Shown here in pieces: positions 35,699 through 45,272 of a stretch of DNA of 64,000 nt (its first letter is position 1; the number at the start of each line of letters is the position of its first letter). Source of the DNA: Pseudomonas guariconensis (GTDB taxonomy: Bacteria; Pseudomonadota; Gammaproteobacteria; Pseudomonadales; Pseudomonadaceae); assembly GCF_015680235.1 (NCBI RefSeq), contig NZ_JADLJL010000009.1, forward strand, positions 62,001 to 126,000, in the 5' to 3' direction. The position numbers were made by a program, and so were the translations under genes. A model generated the notes under the pieces. The model worked only from the letters and a program-made list of their open reading frames with translations. It was not told where the DNA came from and did no database searches.

Positions 35699-37069
35699 TT
35701 AGTCGTCGGAGCCGCGCAGGCTCGGCCCCTGGCCGGAGCCGCCGCCATCGCCGCCGCGCAGCGTGTGGGCGGTGGTGGTCGCGGCATGGGTGAGTTGCTG
35801 GCGACGTTGCAGCCGCTTGGCCCAGGCGGGCTGCTCGGGCGTCTGTGCAGCGGCAGCGCCTGCGGGCGCTTCGCTGGTGGCGGCCTGGCCGGCTGATGCG
35901 CCAGCGCCGCCGTTCCAGCCCGCGCGGAACGGCGCGGCCATGCGCTGCCCGGCAGCGGAAGCGCGGGATGCGGCAGCGCGTCCGGCGGACTGTGCGCCGG
36001 TCTTGGCGACGTTGCCCAGGCCCGCCATTGCGCCCTTCGCGCCGCCGCCTGCTGCGGCGGAACCCGCCTGGAACGCCGACTTCGCACTGCCAGCCGCCGA
36101 TGAGGCGGCACGCGCGCCACTGCCGGCCAGCTTGGCGGCAGCCGGAGCCATGCGGGCACCAGCGGCCACCGCGCCACCGACGCCAGTAGCCGCTGCACCG
36201 ATAGCCACCGCCGTTCCGGCTGCGCCGACGGCGGCACCGGCCATCGCCCCCGCGCCGAGCTGGGGCGAACCGGACACGAGGCCCGTGGCGATGCCGGGGC
36301 CGAAGATCCCCAGCGCCAGCAAGGTGAGCGAGGCCAGCATGATGACCAGCGCGTGGTCGATGGACGGTTCGGCGGGATGGACTTGGAACTGTGCGAACAG
36401 GCCCGAGCCGATGCCGACGATCACGGCCAGCACCAACACCTTGACGCCGGCGGACACGACATTGCCCAGCACCTTCTCGGCCAGGAACGAGGTCTTGTTC
36501 CAGAGCGCGAACGGCACCAGCACGAACCCGGCGAGCGCGGTCAGCTTGAACTCGATCAGCGTGATGAAAAGCTGGATCGCCAGCACGAAAAAGCACAGCA
36601 CCACGACCAGCCACGCAATGAACATCACCGTGATGGCGTCGAGGTTCACGAACACCTCGGGAAAACCGGCCATATCGCCGACCTGCTCCAGAATCGGCGC
36701 CGCAGCGTCGATGCCAGCCTTGGCGAGCCGGCCCGGCTGCAAGAAGTTCTCCATCGTGATGGCCGAGCCGGTGGCGGTGATGCCCAGCCCCGCGAACGAG
36801 CGGAACACGATGCTGGCCAGCCAGTTGAAGTTGTTGAGGATGTAGGCGAAGGCACCGACGTAGAGCACCTTGCGCAGCAGCTTGGCGATCACGTCATCGC
36901 CTTGGCCGGTGGCGTGGCTCATGGCCCAATACAGCCCAGCGATCGTCATGTCGATGACGATCAGCGTGGCCGTGAGGAACGCCACTTCGCCGCGCAGCAG
37001 CCCGAAACCCGAGTCGATGTAGGTGGCGAAGGTGATGAGGAACTGGTCGATGATGGTCACGTCATTCAT
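35699..37069 (-). CDS. trbL: Conjugal transfer protein TrbL (VirB6 family)
   Basis: The 456-residue protein has several hydrophobic segments in the first 270 residues (for example TATLIVIDMTIAGLYWA and FIAWLVVVLCFFVLAIQLFI) and a long Ala/Gly-rich, low-complexity C-terminal tail. VirB6/TrbL proteins form the inner-membrane pore part of the secretion channel. The Ala/Gly-rich tail is normal for TrbL of this ICE family. Its start overlaps the stop of the TrbK-like lipoprotein gene. Confidence 0.93.
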   Translation of the reverse strand: MNDVTIIDQFLITFATYIDSGFGLLRGEVAFLTATLIVIDMTIAGLYWAMSHATGQGDDVIAKLLRKVLYVGAFAYILNNFNWLASIVFRSFAGLGITATGSAITMENFLQPGRLAKAGIDAAAPILEQVGDMAGFPEVFVNLDAITVMFIAWLVVVLCFFVLAIQLFITLIEFKLTALAGFVLVPFALWNKTSFLAEKVLGNVVSAGVKVLVLAVIVGIGSGLFAQFQVHPAEPSIDHALVIMLASLTLLALGIFGPGIATGLVSGSPQLGAGAMAGAAVGAAGTAVAIGAAATGVGGAVAAGARMAPAAAKLAGSGARAASSAAGSAKSAFQAGSAAAGGGAKGAMAGLGNVAKTGAQSAGRAAASRASAAGQRMAAPFRAGWNGGAGASAGQAATSEAPAGAAAAQTPEQPAWAKRLQRRQQLTHAATTTAHTLRGGDGGGSGQGPSLRGSDD

Positions 37070-37350
37070 GGCGTGCCCTCCGGTTCCTCGAAGCTGGGCG
37101 GGATCGACGGCAGGTCGGCCAGCGTCTGGTATTCATCTGGCCCGGCCTCGCCGGAAAAGAAGCGCCGCCGGAAGGCTTCGGCGGCGGCGCGGCAAGCGTC
37201 CTCGCCTGTGGCCTGCCGGTCGGCCGCGCATTGCGCGCGCAATGCCTTGAGCCGCACGGGATCGGCGGCCAGGGCATCGGCGAGGTTGTCGGCAGGCTGC
37301 TCGCCGCAGGCGGCCAGCAGCGCGACACCAAGGACGAGGACGCATCGCAT
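37066..37350 (-). CDS. trbK: TrbK-like entry-exclusion lipoprotein
   Basis: The 94-residue protein has a short leader ending in the lipobox LLAAC, then a soluble domain with DPVRLKALRAQCAADR and CRAAAEAFRRRFF. TrbK/EexN lipoproteins block entry of a second copy of the element into the host cell. It lies between TrbJ and TrbL, the standard place for TrbK. A paralogue with the same pattern (NPERLKELRQQCKTDR) is encoded at 44994-45272. Confidence 0.8.
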   Translation of the reverse strand: MRCVLVLGVALLAACGEQPADNLADALAADPVRLKALRAQCAADRQATGEDACRAAAEAFRRRFFSGEAGPDEYQTLADLPSIPPSFEEPEGTP

Positions 37351-37361
37351 GTCGGCCCCCG

Positions 37362-38099
37362 TCAGTCGCGGTAGAAGTTGACGGACTGCGGCGTGTACGG
37401 CGTGCCTTCCCCGAGGAAGCGCCGCCGCATTTCGCGGGCGCGTTCGGTGGCCGCCGCCTGCCGTGCCAACTCCAACGAGGCCGCGCGGTCTTGCGTGATC
37501 TGGAGCTGCTGCGACTGGATCGACTGCTTGGCCTGCAAAGCCAAAAGCTGATTGGTCGCCTGCATGGTTTGCAGCGCGCCCGTGGCCGACTGGCTCTGGC
37601 TCACAAGGTCGGCCAGTGCGCTCTCGTCCTGGCGCAAGTTCTGCGACACCTGCGCCTGCATCCGCATCGCGGTGTGCAGTCCATCGAGCGTGTTCTTCCA
37701 GCGTTCGCGGGCGTCGCGGTACATCTGGTCGCCGCTGATCGTGGCGGCGTACTGATCCGGGTACAGGCGCGCGAAATCACGGTCGAGGTTCTGCACGTCG
37801 TAGGCCAGCCCCTGGGCCTCGGCAATCAGGCGTTCGGTGGTGGCAAGCGTCGAGCGCAGCCGGTTGACGATGTTGAAGTCCAGGCTCGCCAGATTGCGGG
37901 CTTGGTTCATCAGCATCTGTGCTTCGTTTTGGAGCTGGTTGATCTGGTTGTTGATCTGCTCCAGCGTGCGGATGGCAGTCAGCGTGTTCTGCACGAAGTT
38001 GGAGGGGTCGAACACTGTCAGCGCCGATGCGGGCTGCACGGTCAGCAGCGACACCGACAGCGCGGCGGCGAGCGAAATGGAAAGCGCACGGATCTTCAT
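37362..38099 (-). CDS. trbJ: Conjugal transfer protein TrbJ (VirB5 family)
   Basis: The 245-residue protein has a cleavable signal peptide (ending PASA about residue 26) and long amphipathic helices rich in Gln and Asn (INNQINQLQNEAQMLMNQARNL), as in VirB5/TrbJ minor pilus proteins. These sit at the pilus tip and contact recipient cells. Its start overlaps the TrbE stop by 4 bp. Confidence 0.93.
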   Translation of the reverse strand: MKIRALSISLAAALSVSLLTVQPASALTVFDPSNFVQNTLTAIRTLEQINNQINQLQNEAQMLMNQARNLASLDFNIVNRLRSTLATTERLIAEAQGLAYDVQNLDRDFARLYPDQYAATISGDQMYRDARERWKNTLDGLHTAMRMQAQVSQNLRQDESALADLVSQSQSATGALQTMQATNQLLALQAKQSIQSQQLQITQDRAASLELARQAAATERAREMRRRFLGEGTPYTPQSVNFYRD

Positions 38100-40555
38100 G
38101 GCTGGTTCTCCAATGGGTGGTTGGCGGTACGGAGGGAATCCGGCGCGAGGCCGGGGAACGAGGGCAGCAGGTCAGCCGCCCAATCGAGGCCGCGATGGCG
38201 CAGCCAGGCGCCCGCGAAGCCGGGCGTGCCGGCGTCCAGCAGCACACGGTCTATGTCGCGCTGGTCTTGCGGCGTGGAAGCGCCCGCGAAGGCCAGCGTC
38301 GCCGGCCCCAGGTCGAGGTCGAACAGGCGGTTGCCGAGGCGGGATTGGTAGTAGTAGTCGCGCTTCGGAACGGCCGTGGCCACGATCTCGATTTGCCGCG
38401 AATTCAGGCCGAAGCCCTCGTAGATCGTGCGAATCTGCGGCTCGGTCGCCTGCGGGTTCGGCAGGAAGATACGGCTTGCGCAGCTTTCGATGATCGCGGG
38501 CGCGATGCTGGAATCCTTGATGTCGGCAAGGCTCTGCGTGGCGAAGATCACCGATACGTTTTTCTTGCGCAGCGTCTTGAGCCACTGGCGGATGCGCGCG
38601 GCAAACACCGGGTCATCCAAGAACAGCCATGCTTCATCGAGGATCAGCAGCGTGGGCGCACCGTCGAAGCGTTCGTCAAAGCGCGCAAAGAGGTAATGCA
38701 GCACGGCCATGACGGCGGCCTTGCTGTGCATCAGTTCCTCCATCTCGAAACCCTGCACGTCCGCCATGCCCAGCCGGTCGTGGTCGGCGTCCAGCAGCTT
38801 GCCGTGCGCGCCGCCCAGCACATAGGGCGCGAGCGCCTGACGCAGCGCGTTCGATTGCAGCAGCACCGACAAGCCCGTCATCGTGCGCTGCTCCACCGGC
38901 GCACCGGCAAGGCTTCCCAACGCCGACCAGATGGCCGCCTTCTCGTCGGGGCCGACTGCCACGCCTTCGTGCAGCAAGCGGCCTTCGATCCATTCGGCGG
39001 CCCAGGTGCGGTAGCCCTCGTGGTCGATGCGGGCAAGCGGCTGGAAGGCGATTTCGCCGTCCGTGCCCAGGTCGTAGTGCTCGCCACCCAGCCCGAGGAT
39101 CGTGGCGCGCATCGAGCGCCCCATGTCGAACGCAAAGATGCGTGAGCCGCGATAACGGCGAAACTGCATCGCCAGCGTGGCGAGCAAGACCGACTTGCCC
39201 ATGCCAGTCGGGCCGGCGACCAGCGTGTGGCCCACGTCGCCGATGTGCGTCACCAGCCGGAACGGCGTCGCGCCATCGGTGCGGGTGACGATCAGCGGCG
39301 GGCCGCCCAGGTGGTCGTTCTTCTCCGGCCCGGCCCATACCGCCGACACCGGCATCATGTGCGCCAGGTTCAGCGTCGAGACGATGGGCTGGCGCACGTT
39401 GGCGTAGGCGTTGCCGGGGAGCGAGGACAGCCAGGCATCCATGGCGTTGAGCGTTTCGGGGATGGTGACAAAGCCCCGGCCCTGGATGGCGCGCTCCACC
39501 ATGCGCAGCTTCTCGTCGGCCACGGCGGCGTCTTCGTCCATGACGGTGACGGTCGCCGTCAGGTAGCCGAAGGCGACTTGATCGCTGCCCAGCTCCTGCA
39601 AGGCGGCATCAGCATCTGCGGCCTTGTTGTTGGCGTCGGTATCGACCAGCGGGCTTTCCTGCTGGAAGATCGTTTCGCGCAGCAGCGCGATGACGTTCTT
39701 GCGCTTGGCGAACCACTGGCGGCGCAGACGCCCCAATTCCCGTTCCGCCTCGGATTTGTCGAGGCACAGAAAGCGCGTACTCCAGCGATAGCCAAATCCC
39801 AGGCGGTTGAGATCGTCCAGAATCCCCGGCCAGGTCGAAGTCGGAAAGCCCCGCACCGATACCACGCGCAGGTGCTGGTCGCCCAACATGGGCGCCAGGC
39901 CACCGACCAGCGGCGAATCGGTCAGCAGCGCGTCGATGTGGAACGGCACTTCGGGCACGCCCACGCGGTAGCGCCGCGTTGAGATGGTTGCGTGCAGGTA
40001 GGTCAGCGTCTGGCTGTCGTCCAGCCAGGCAATTTCCGGCATGACGCCATCGAGCAGATCAAAGACGCGATCCGTCTCCGCAACGAAGGCTTGCAGCCGC
40101 TCGCGCCAGTCCACGCCATTCGTCGGCGTGTTCTCGTAGAGCATCTTGGCGGCACGGGCGCGCGATTCCTCGGGCGGCAGGTACACCAGCGTCAGGTGAT
40201 AGCCGCTCTCGAAGTGATGGCCGGTATCCTCGAAGGCCGAGCGGCGTTCTTCGTCCACCAGCCACGAAAGCGGCTCGGGAAACTCGGAGTGCGGGTAATC
40301 GGCGGCAGCACGGCGCTCGGCCTCGATGAACAGCGCCCAGCCCGAACCCAGCCGGCGCAGCGCGTTGTTCAAGCGGGCCGACGTGGCGATCAGCTCGCCT
40401 TGCGTGGCACTGTCGAGGTCAGGCCCGCGAAACCGGGCCGTGCGCTGGAAACTGCCATCCTTGTTCAAGACGACACCCCGCGCGACCAGCCCGGCCCAGG
40501 GCAGCCAGTCGGCGAGCAAGGCCGGGCGCTGGCGGTATTCGGCAAGGTTCAGCAT
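38096..40555 (-). CDS. trbE: Conjugal transfer ATPase TrbE (VirB4 family)
   Basis: The 819-residue ATPase carries Walker A in AGPTGMGKS at about residues 447-455 and Walker B in LLILDEAWLFLDD, followed by the VirB4-type IFATQSLADI segment. VirB4 ATPases energise assembly of the type IV secretion system and pilus at the inner membrane. Length is normal for the family. It starts 12 bp after TrbD. Confidence 0.95.
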   Translation of the reverse strand: MLNLAEYRQRPALLADWLPWAGLVARGVVLNKDGSFQRTARFRGPDLDSATQGELIATSARLNNALRRLGSGWALFIEAERRAAADYPHSEFPEPLSWLVDEERRSAFEDTGHHFESGYHLTLVYLPPEESRARAAKMLYENTPTNGVDWRERLQAFVAETDRVFDLLDGVMPEIAWLDDSQTLTYLHATISTRRYRVGVPEVPFHIDALLTDSPLVGGLAPMLGDQHLRVVSVRGFPTSTWPGILDDLNRLGFGYRWSTRFLCLDKSEAERELGRLRRQWFAKRKNVIALLRETIFQQESPLVDTDANNKAADADAALQELGSDQVAFGYLTATVTVMDEDAAVADEKLRMVERAIQGRGFVTIPETLNAMDAWLSSLPGNAYANVRQPIVSTLNLAHMMPVSAVWAGPEKNDHLGGPPLIVTRTDGATPFRLVTHIGDVGHTLVAGPTGMGKSVLLATLAMQFRRYRGSRIFAFDMGRSMRATILGLGGEHYDLGTDGEIAFQPLARIDHEGYRTWAAEWIEGRLLHEGVAVGPDEKAAIWSALGSLAGAPVEQRTMTGLSVLLQSNALRQALAPYVLGGAHGKLLDADHDRLGMADVQGFEMEELMHSKAAVMAVLHYLFARFDERFDGAPTLLILDEAWLFLDDPVFAARIRQWLKTLRKKNVSVIFATQSLADIKDSSIAPAIIESCASRIFLPNPQATEPQIRTIYEGFGLNSRQIEIVATAVPKRDYYYQSRLGNRLFDLDLGPATLAFAGASTPQDQRDIDRVLLDAGTPGFAGAWLRHRGLDWAADLLPSFPGLAPDSLRTANHPLENQP

Positions 40556-40567
40556 GTCGGCATCCCC

Positions 40568-40840
40568 TCACACGTCCAGCAACGGGCGGTGTTTGATGTG
40601 CCGGGCGAACACGGCCATGAACTGCGGATCGACGCGCGCACCCCATACCGCCAGCGAATGGCCGACGATCCAGAGCACGACGCCCGGAATCCACAGTTGC
40701 AGGCCCAGCCCGACGGCGGCGGCCAGCGTGCCGTTGGCAATCGCCACGGTGCGCGGTGCGCCGCCCAGCAAGATCGGCTCGGTCAGCGAGCGGTGCAAAG
40801 GCACCTCGAACCCGGCCGCGAAGCTATCCGGCGCGCTCAT
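40568..40840 (-). CDS. trbD: Conjugal transfer protein TrbD (VirB3 family)
   Basis: The 90-residue protein has the VirB3/TrbD pattern: FEVPLHRSLTEPILLGGAPR followed by two hydrophobic helices (about 35-68). It is a small inner-membrane component that works with VirB4. The start at 40840 overlaps the TrbC stop by 4 bp; longer frames upstream only mirror TrbC and TrbB. Confidence 0.9.
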   Translation of the reverse strand: MSAPDSFAAGFEVPLHRSLTEPILLGGAPRTVAIANGTLAAAVGLGLQLWIPGVVLWIVGHSLAVWGARVDPQFMAVFARHIKHRPLLDV

Positions 40841-41229
40841 ACAACAGCCCCGCCGGAGAAGCTGAAGAACGACAGGAAGAAACTCGAAGCCGCGAACGCG
40901 ATGGACAAGCCGAACACGATCTGGATTAGCTTTCGGAAGCCGCCCGACGTGTCGCCGAAGGCCAGCGCGAGGCCCGTGGCGATGATGATGATGACGGCCA
41001 CGATGCGCGCCACCGGCCCCTGGATGGATTCGAGGATGGATTGCAGCGGGCCTTCCCACGGCATCGAGGAACCGGCGGCCTGCGCGGTTCCGGCCAGGAA
41101 CAGCAGCAGCGCGGCCAGCATCAGCCCTTGCGCCGCAGGGCGGGCCAGGCTGCGTAGCCGCGACCGCATGGGAAGGCGCAAAGCCGGATTTGCAGAAACA
41201 CGGAAAGCAGGAACGATCATCTGCGTCAT
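40837..41229 (-). CDS. trbC: Conjugal transfer protein TrbC (VirB2 pilin family)
   Basis: The 130-residue protein has a long basic N terminus, a signal-type helix ending in GTAQAAGS, and two hydrophobic helices in the mature part (VARIVAVIIIIATGLALAFG and QIVFGLSIAFAASSFFLSFF). This is the VirB2/TrbC prepilin layout. The mature pilin would be processed, probably with help of the TraF-type peptidase encoded at 51014-51613. Confidence 0.9.
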   Translation of the reverse strand: MTQMIVPAFRVSANPALRLPMRSRLRSLARPAAQGLMLAALLLFLAGTAQAAGSSMPWEGPLQSILESIQGPVARIVAVIIIIATGLALAFGDTSGGFRKLIQIVFGLSIAFAASSFFLSFFSFSGGAVV

Positions 41230-42296
41230 GGCAGTTCTCCAAGTTGGTCAGGGGACGGGGAAATCGCCGCAGCGGGTGCGGCCTCGGGAAATAGCGGCAG
41301 TTCGGGAAACGGCGTTTCCAGCGCGTCCGCCAGTTGGTAGCCCACGCCGTCGAAGCCGACGACGCGGGCGATGCTCTCGATGCGGCGCTTGCGCCCGCGA
41401 CCGGCAATGTGGATCACCACGTTGACCGCCTCGGCGATCAACGCACGAGGCGGGTTCACCGCCACTTCGAGAATCAGTTGCTCCATGCGCAGCAGCGCGC
41501 CCAGCGCGGAACCGGCGTGGATCGTGGCGATGCCGCCGGGGTGGCCGGTACCCCACACCTTGATGAGATCCAGCGCCTCGGCGCCGCGCACCTCGCCGAC
41601 CACCACGCGATCGGGCCGCAGGCGCATGGACGAGCGCACCAACTCGGTCATGGACACCACGCCCGCGCGCGTGCGCAGCGGAACGTGGTCGCGGGCCGCG
41701 CATTGCAGCTCCACCGTGTCTTCGAGCATCAGAACGCGGTCGCCCGTGGCGGCGATTTCGGCGAGCAAGGCATTGGCGAGCGTGGTCTTGCCGCTGCTGG
41801 TGGCCCCGGCGATCAGGACGTTCTGGCGCTCGCGCACGGCGCGCACCAGAAAGCCCGCCTGGGCGGCGGTCATCATTGCGTCCACGACATACCGCTCCAG
41901 CGGGATCACGCCGATGGCGCGCTTGCGCAGCGCGAAGGCCGGCCCCGGCGCGGCGGGCGGCAGGATGCCCTCGAAGCGTTCGCCCGTCTCGGGCAGCTCG
42001 GCGGACAGCAGCGGCTGGCCGCGATGGACTTCCGCGCCGACGTGGGCCGCGACCAGGCGGATGATTCGCTCGCCATCGGCCTCGGGCATTTCCACGCCCA
42101 TCGGCGCGCGGCCCGACGACAGGCGATCCACCCAAAGGGTGCGATCCGGGTTGAGCATGATTTCCACCACGTCGGGGTCTTCGAGCGCGGTGGCGATAAG
42201 CGGCCCCATTGCCGTGCGCAGCATCTGGATGCGCCGGTCGAGCGAGGCCGCAGCGGATGAGCGTGGCTCGGGCGGGAGTTGCGGAACGGCGCTCAT
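41226..42296 (-). CDS. trbB: Conjugal transfer ATPase TrbB (VirB11 family)
   Basis: The 356-residue cytoplasmic ATPase has Walker A in GATSSGKTT (about residues 163-171), an Asp box (LMLEDTVELQC), and the VirB11/PulE ending of the motor domain (MRLRPDRVVVGEVRGAEALDLIKVWGTGH, seen in pieces around residue 220). It powers pilus biogenesis and substrate transfer. It overlaps both neighbours by 4 bp. Confidence 0.95.
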   Translation of the reverse strand: MSAVPQLPPEPRSSAAASLDRRIQMLRTAMGPLIATALEDPDVVEIMLNPDRTLWVDRLSSGRAPMGVEMPEADGERIIRLVAAHVGAEVHRGQPLLSAELPETGERFEGILPPAAPGPAFALRKRAIGVIPLERYVVDAMMTAAQAGFLVRAVRERQNVLIAGATSSGKTTLANALLAEIAATGDRVLMLEDTVELQCAARDHVPLRTRAGVVSMTELVRSSMRLRPDRVVVGEVRGAEALDLIKVWGTGHPGGIATIHAGSALGALLRMEQLILEVAVNPPRALIAEAVNVVIHIAGRGRKRRIESIARVVGFDGVGYQLADALETPFPELPLFPEAAPAAAISPSPDQLGELP

Positions 42297-42757
42297 GAGG
42301 CACGCTCCCGAGCCTGGGCGGCTGCCGCCGCGTCCTCCATCCGCACCGGGTCGGGGTGCAGTTCCTCCACCACGTCGCGCACCAGGCTGCGTCCGCGCAT
42401 CAGGTGGCGGCCAAGCTGCTCGGTGAACTGCTCGAATCGCGCCTTGCCCTGGGCGCGGGCCGCGTCTTGGTGCGCTTCGGGAACCGGCGTGCTGACGGTC
42501 AGGTAGTAGCGGATGAACAGCGCCAGCGTTTCGATGGCGATGTTCTGATCACGCTGCATGCGCTCGGCCTGGCGCGACAGCCGATCCAGTCGCTTGGCGA
42601 TGGCTGCCTCGCGCTGGTCGGCCGCGTCCGGCGACAGCCAGGACGCCAAGGCGGCGGCGACGATGCTGGATTTGGACACGCCTTTCTTGGCGGCCAGTTC
42701 ATCGAGCCGCTGGGCGTGTTCGGGCTGGATAAAGAGGTTCAGGCGGTACTGGCTCAT
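42293..42757 (-). CDS. Ribbon-helix-helix (CopG-like) protein of the transfer operon
   Basis: The 154-residue protein begins with YRLNLFIQPEHAQRLDELAAKKGVSKSSIVAAAL, a CopG/RHH DNA-binding fold, followed by a helical region with LDRLSRQAERMQRDQNIAIETLALFIRYYLT. It is always found between TraG and TrbB in this ICE family and may regulate the operon or assist DNA processing. The exact role is unknown. Overlaps of 4 bp with TraG and TrbB indicate one transcript. Confidence 0.8.
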   Translation of the reverse strand: MSQYRLNLFIQPEHAQRLDELAAKKGVSKSSIVAAALASWLSPDAADQREAAIAKRLDRLSRQAERMQRDQNIAIETLALFIRYYLTVSTPVPEAHQDAARAQGKARFEQFTEQLGRHLMRGRSLVRDVVEELHPDPVRMEDAAAAAQARERAS

Positions 42758-44757
42758 AGCTCGATTCCGTCGTTGGGGTTCAGCGATGCCAGCCGGGCCG
42801 TGCGTTGCATGGCTGGATCAAGCTGGCGAGGAAGGGGAAGCGGCAGGTCGTCGTCGTCATCGAGCAGCGCGAGGTCGGCTGCGGGCGCGGCCAGTTCGGG
42901 GTCGTAGGCGACGGTTTCGGAGAGTTCAGGCTGACGGCGTGGGCCGCCGTCGTCGGCCAAAGCCCCGAAGCCTTCGGCTGCATCGGCCGCAGGCGCAGCG
43001 GGCACGGCAGGGATTGCCAAGCCGCTCCAGTCGTCGGGGCGCAGCGGCGGCGCGTCGGCGTACTGCCCATCTGCCAGTGCGGGCGGCGGCAGCACTCGCC
43101 GCTTGAAATTGGCGTCGGCGTAGTAACGCAGCTTCGTGGCTTTGATCGGTGCCACGCTGGACACCATCACCACCGCCTCGTCGGGCGGAAGCTGCATGAC
43201 TTCGCCCGGCGTCAGCAGCGGGCGGGCCGTCTCCTGGCGCGACACCATGAGGTGGCCCAGCCACGGCGCGAGCCGGTGGCCCGCGTAGTTGCGCTGTGCG
43301 CGCAGCTCGGTCGCGGTGCCCAGCGTCTCGGAAATGCGCTTGGCGGTGCGCTCGTCGTTGGTGGCGAACGTCACGCGCACATGGCAGTTGTCCAGAATCG
43401 AATGGTTCTGACCGTAGGCTTTGTCGATCTGGTTGAGCGACTGCGCGATGAGGAAGCTGCGGATGCCGTAGCCCGCCATGAAGGCCAAGGCTGTCTCGAA
43501 GAAGTCGAGCCGGCCCAGGGCCGGGAACTCGTCGAGCATCAGCAGCAGCTTGTGTCTACGTTCGATGCCGTCGCTGCCGTCCAGCGATTCGGTGAGGCGT
43601 CGCCCGATCTGGTTGAGGATCAGGCGGATGAGCGGCTTGGTGCGCGATATGTCCGAAGGCGGCACCACCAGGTACAGTGATACGGGGTGCTTGGCGGATA
43701 TGAAGTCGGCGATGCGCCAATCGCAGCGCGAAGTGACTTCGGCCACCGTGGGGTCGCGGTACAGGCCAAGGAAGCTCATGGCCGTGGAAAGCACGCCGGA
43801 GCGTTCGTTATCGCTCTTGTTGAGGACTTCACGCGCAGCGGACGCCACCACGGGATGCGGGCCATCAACGAGGTGCGGCGTGGTCATCATTCGATGCAAG
43901 GTCAGCTCGAACGGGCTGGCCGGGTCGCTGAGGAAGTTGGCGACGCCGCGCAGCGTCTTGTCTTCGCCCGCGTAGAGCACATGCAGGATCGCTCCGACCA
44001 GCAAGGCGTGACTGGTCTTCTCCCAATGGTTGCGCTTCTCCAGCACGCCTTCGGGATCGACAAGAATGTCCGCGATGTTCTGCACGTCGCGCACTTCATG
44101 CGCGCCGCGCCGCACCTCCAGCAGCGGGTTGTAGGCCGCCGACTTCGCATCGGTCGGGTTGAACAGCAGGCAGTGGCTGAAACGGCTGCGCCAGCCGGCG
44201 GTGATCTGCCAGTTCTCGCCCTTGATGTCGTGGATGACGGCAGAAGCCGGCCAGCTCAACAGGGTGGGCACCACCAGGCCGACGCCCTTACCGCTGCGCG
44301 TAGGCGCGAAGGTCAGGACGTGCTCTGGCCCTTCATGGCGCAGGTACTGGCGGTCGTGCTGGCCGAGGAACACGCCCTCTGGCTGCGTGAGGCCCGCCTT
44401 GCAAATGTCCTGCGCGTTCGCCCAGCGGGCCGATCCGTAGGTCGTGACAAGGCGTGCCTGCCGCGAGCGCCAGACCGACATGGCAATGGCGACAGCCACA
44501 GCGACCATGCCACTGCTGCCAGCGATGGCTCCGCCGGTGTCGAAGATTTCCGGGGTATAGGCGCCGTAAGAAAACCACCACTCAAACAGCTTCCACGGGT
44601 GATAGATCGGCGTGCCAAGAAGATCGAACCAGGGCGAGCCAAGGCGTACTTGATAGCCAAGAGCTGCTGCTGTCCATTGCGTGGCACCCCACACTCCGGC
44701 GATCACGATGCCGAACACCACGGCGATCTGACCGAACAGCACGTTCGTCCCTTGCAT
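42754..44757 (-). CDS. traG: Type IV coupling protein TraG (VirD4 family)
   Basis: The 667-residue protein has N-terminal membrane helices, Walker A in APTRSGKG (about residues 151-158), Walker B in LLLMLDEFPALGRL, and VirD4 signatures VIHDIKGENW and FLIAQSLNQIDKAYG. Coupling proteins bring the relaxase-DNA complex to the secretion channel. It is the first gene of the traG-trb operon. Length is typical. Confidence 0.95.
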   Translation of the reverse strand: MQGTNVLFGQIAVVFGIVIAGVWGATQWTAAALGYQVRLGSPWFDLLGTPIYHPWKLFEWWFSYGAYTPEIFDTGGAIAGSSGMVAVAVAIAMSVWRSRQARLVTTYGSARWANAQDICKAGLTQPEGVFLGQHDRQYLRHEGPEHVLTFAPTRSGKGVGLVVPTLLSWPASAVIHDIKGENWQITAGWRSRFSHCLLFNPTDAKSAAYNPLLEVRRGAHEVRDVQNIADILVDPEGVLEKRNHWEKTSHALLVGAILHVLYAGEDKTLRGVANFLSDPASPFELTLHRMMTTPHLVDGPHPVVASAAREVLNKSDNERSGVLSTAMSFLGLYRDPTVAEVTSRCDWRIADFISAKHPVSLYLVVPPSDISRTKPLIRLILNQIGRRLTESLDGSDGIERRHKLLLMLDEFPALGRLDFFETALAFMAGYGIRSFLIAQSLNQIDKAYGQNHSILDNCHVRVTFATNDERTAKRISETLGTATELRAQRNYAGHRLAPWLGHLMVSRQETARPLLTPGEVMQLPPDEAVVMVSSVAPIKATKLRYYADANFKRRVLPPPALADGQYADAPPLRPDDWSGLAIPAVPAAPAADAAEGFGALADDGGPRRQPELSETVAYDPELAAPAADLALLDDDDDLPLPLPRQLDPAMQRTARLASLNPNDGIEL

Positions 44758-44922
44758 GACCTGACCCCCGATTTCTCCTGCGCTGATTCCTCATGGAAAG
44801 AGCGGCACAAAGACGTGCCGCAGGCGTCAGGATCGGTGCCGGGTCAGTGCCGGTCAAAGACCGTTTTAAGCAGAAAGATCGAGCAAAAAGAAAGAATTAG
44901 CGCGGTGGCGAGGCAAAGAAAA

Positions 44923-44951
44923 ACGCCGCAAGCTCGGGCGCGTTGCGGCGT
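44923..44951 (-). terminator. Rho-independent terminator after the EexN-like gene
   Basis: Perfect 9-bp arms ACGCCGCAA and TTGCGGCGT enclose an 11-base loop. On the minus strand the hairpin is followed by TTTTTCTTTG. It lies 43 bp past the stop of the lipoprotein gene and would separate the LysR-EexN transcript from traG. Confidence 0.85.
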
Positions 44952-44993
44952 GTCGAGCAGAAAAATGAAAGAGATGCGGCGAACCGCCAACAA

Positions 44994-45272
44994 TCAGAGT
45001 TTGGGTGCTTCTTTCGGCGGCGTGTACGGGGTTTCGCCATCGCCATAGAACCGCTTGCGCGTGGCCTCGGCGACCCGGTTGCACAACACATCCCCCAGCT
45101 TGGCACGGTCTGTCTTGCACTGCTGCCGCAGCTCCTTGAGCCGTTCGGGGTTGGCCGCAAGTTCTTCCACCGTGGGGATATTGGCTGCGGAATCGGCGGG
45201 TTTCTGTGGCGCTTCGGACGGGCCGCAGGCGGTCAAGAGGGACGCAAGAAAGAGTTTGATGATTTTCTTCAT
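44994..45272 (-). CDS. EexN/TrbK-type lipoprotein (second entry-exclusion candidate)
   Basis: The 92-residue protein has a short leader with lipobox (LLTAC), then a soluble domain with ANPERLKELRQQCKTDR, LCNRVAEATRKRFYG and a Pro-rich tail. It is clearly related to the TrbK-like lipoprotein at 37066-37350, with the same Cys/Arg pattern. Both would sit in the inner or outer membrane and block redundant transfer. Its ATG overlaps the stop of the LysR gene by 4 bp, so the regulator and the lipoprotein are translated together. Confidence 0.75.
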   Translation of the reverse strand: MKKIIKLFLASLLTACGPSEAPQKPADSAANIPTVEELAANPERLKELRQQCKTDRAKLGDVLCNRVAEATRKRFYGDGETPYTPPKEAPKL

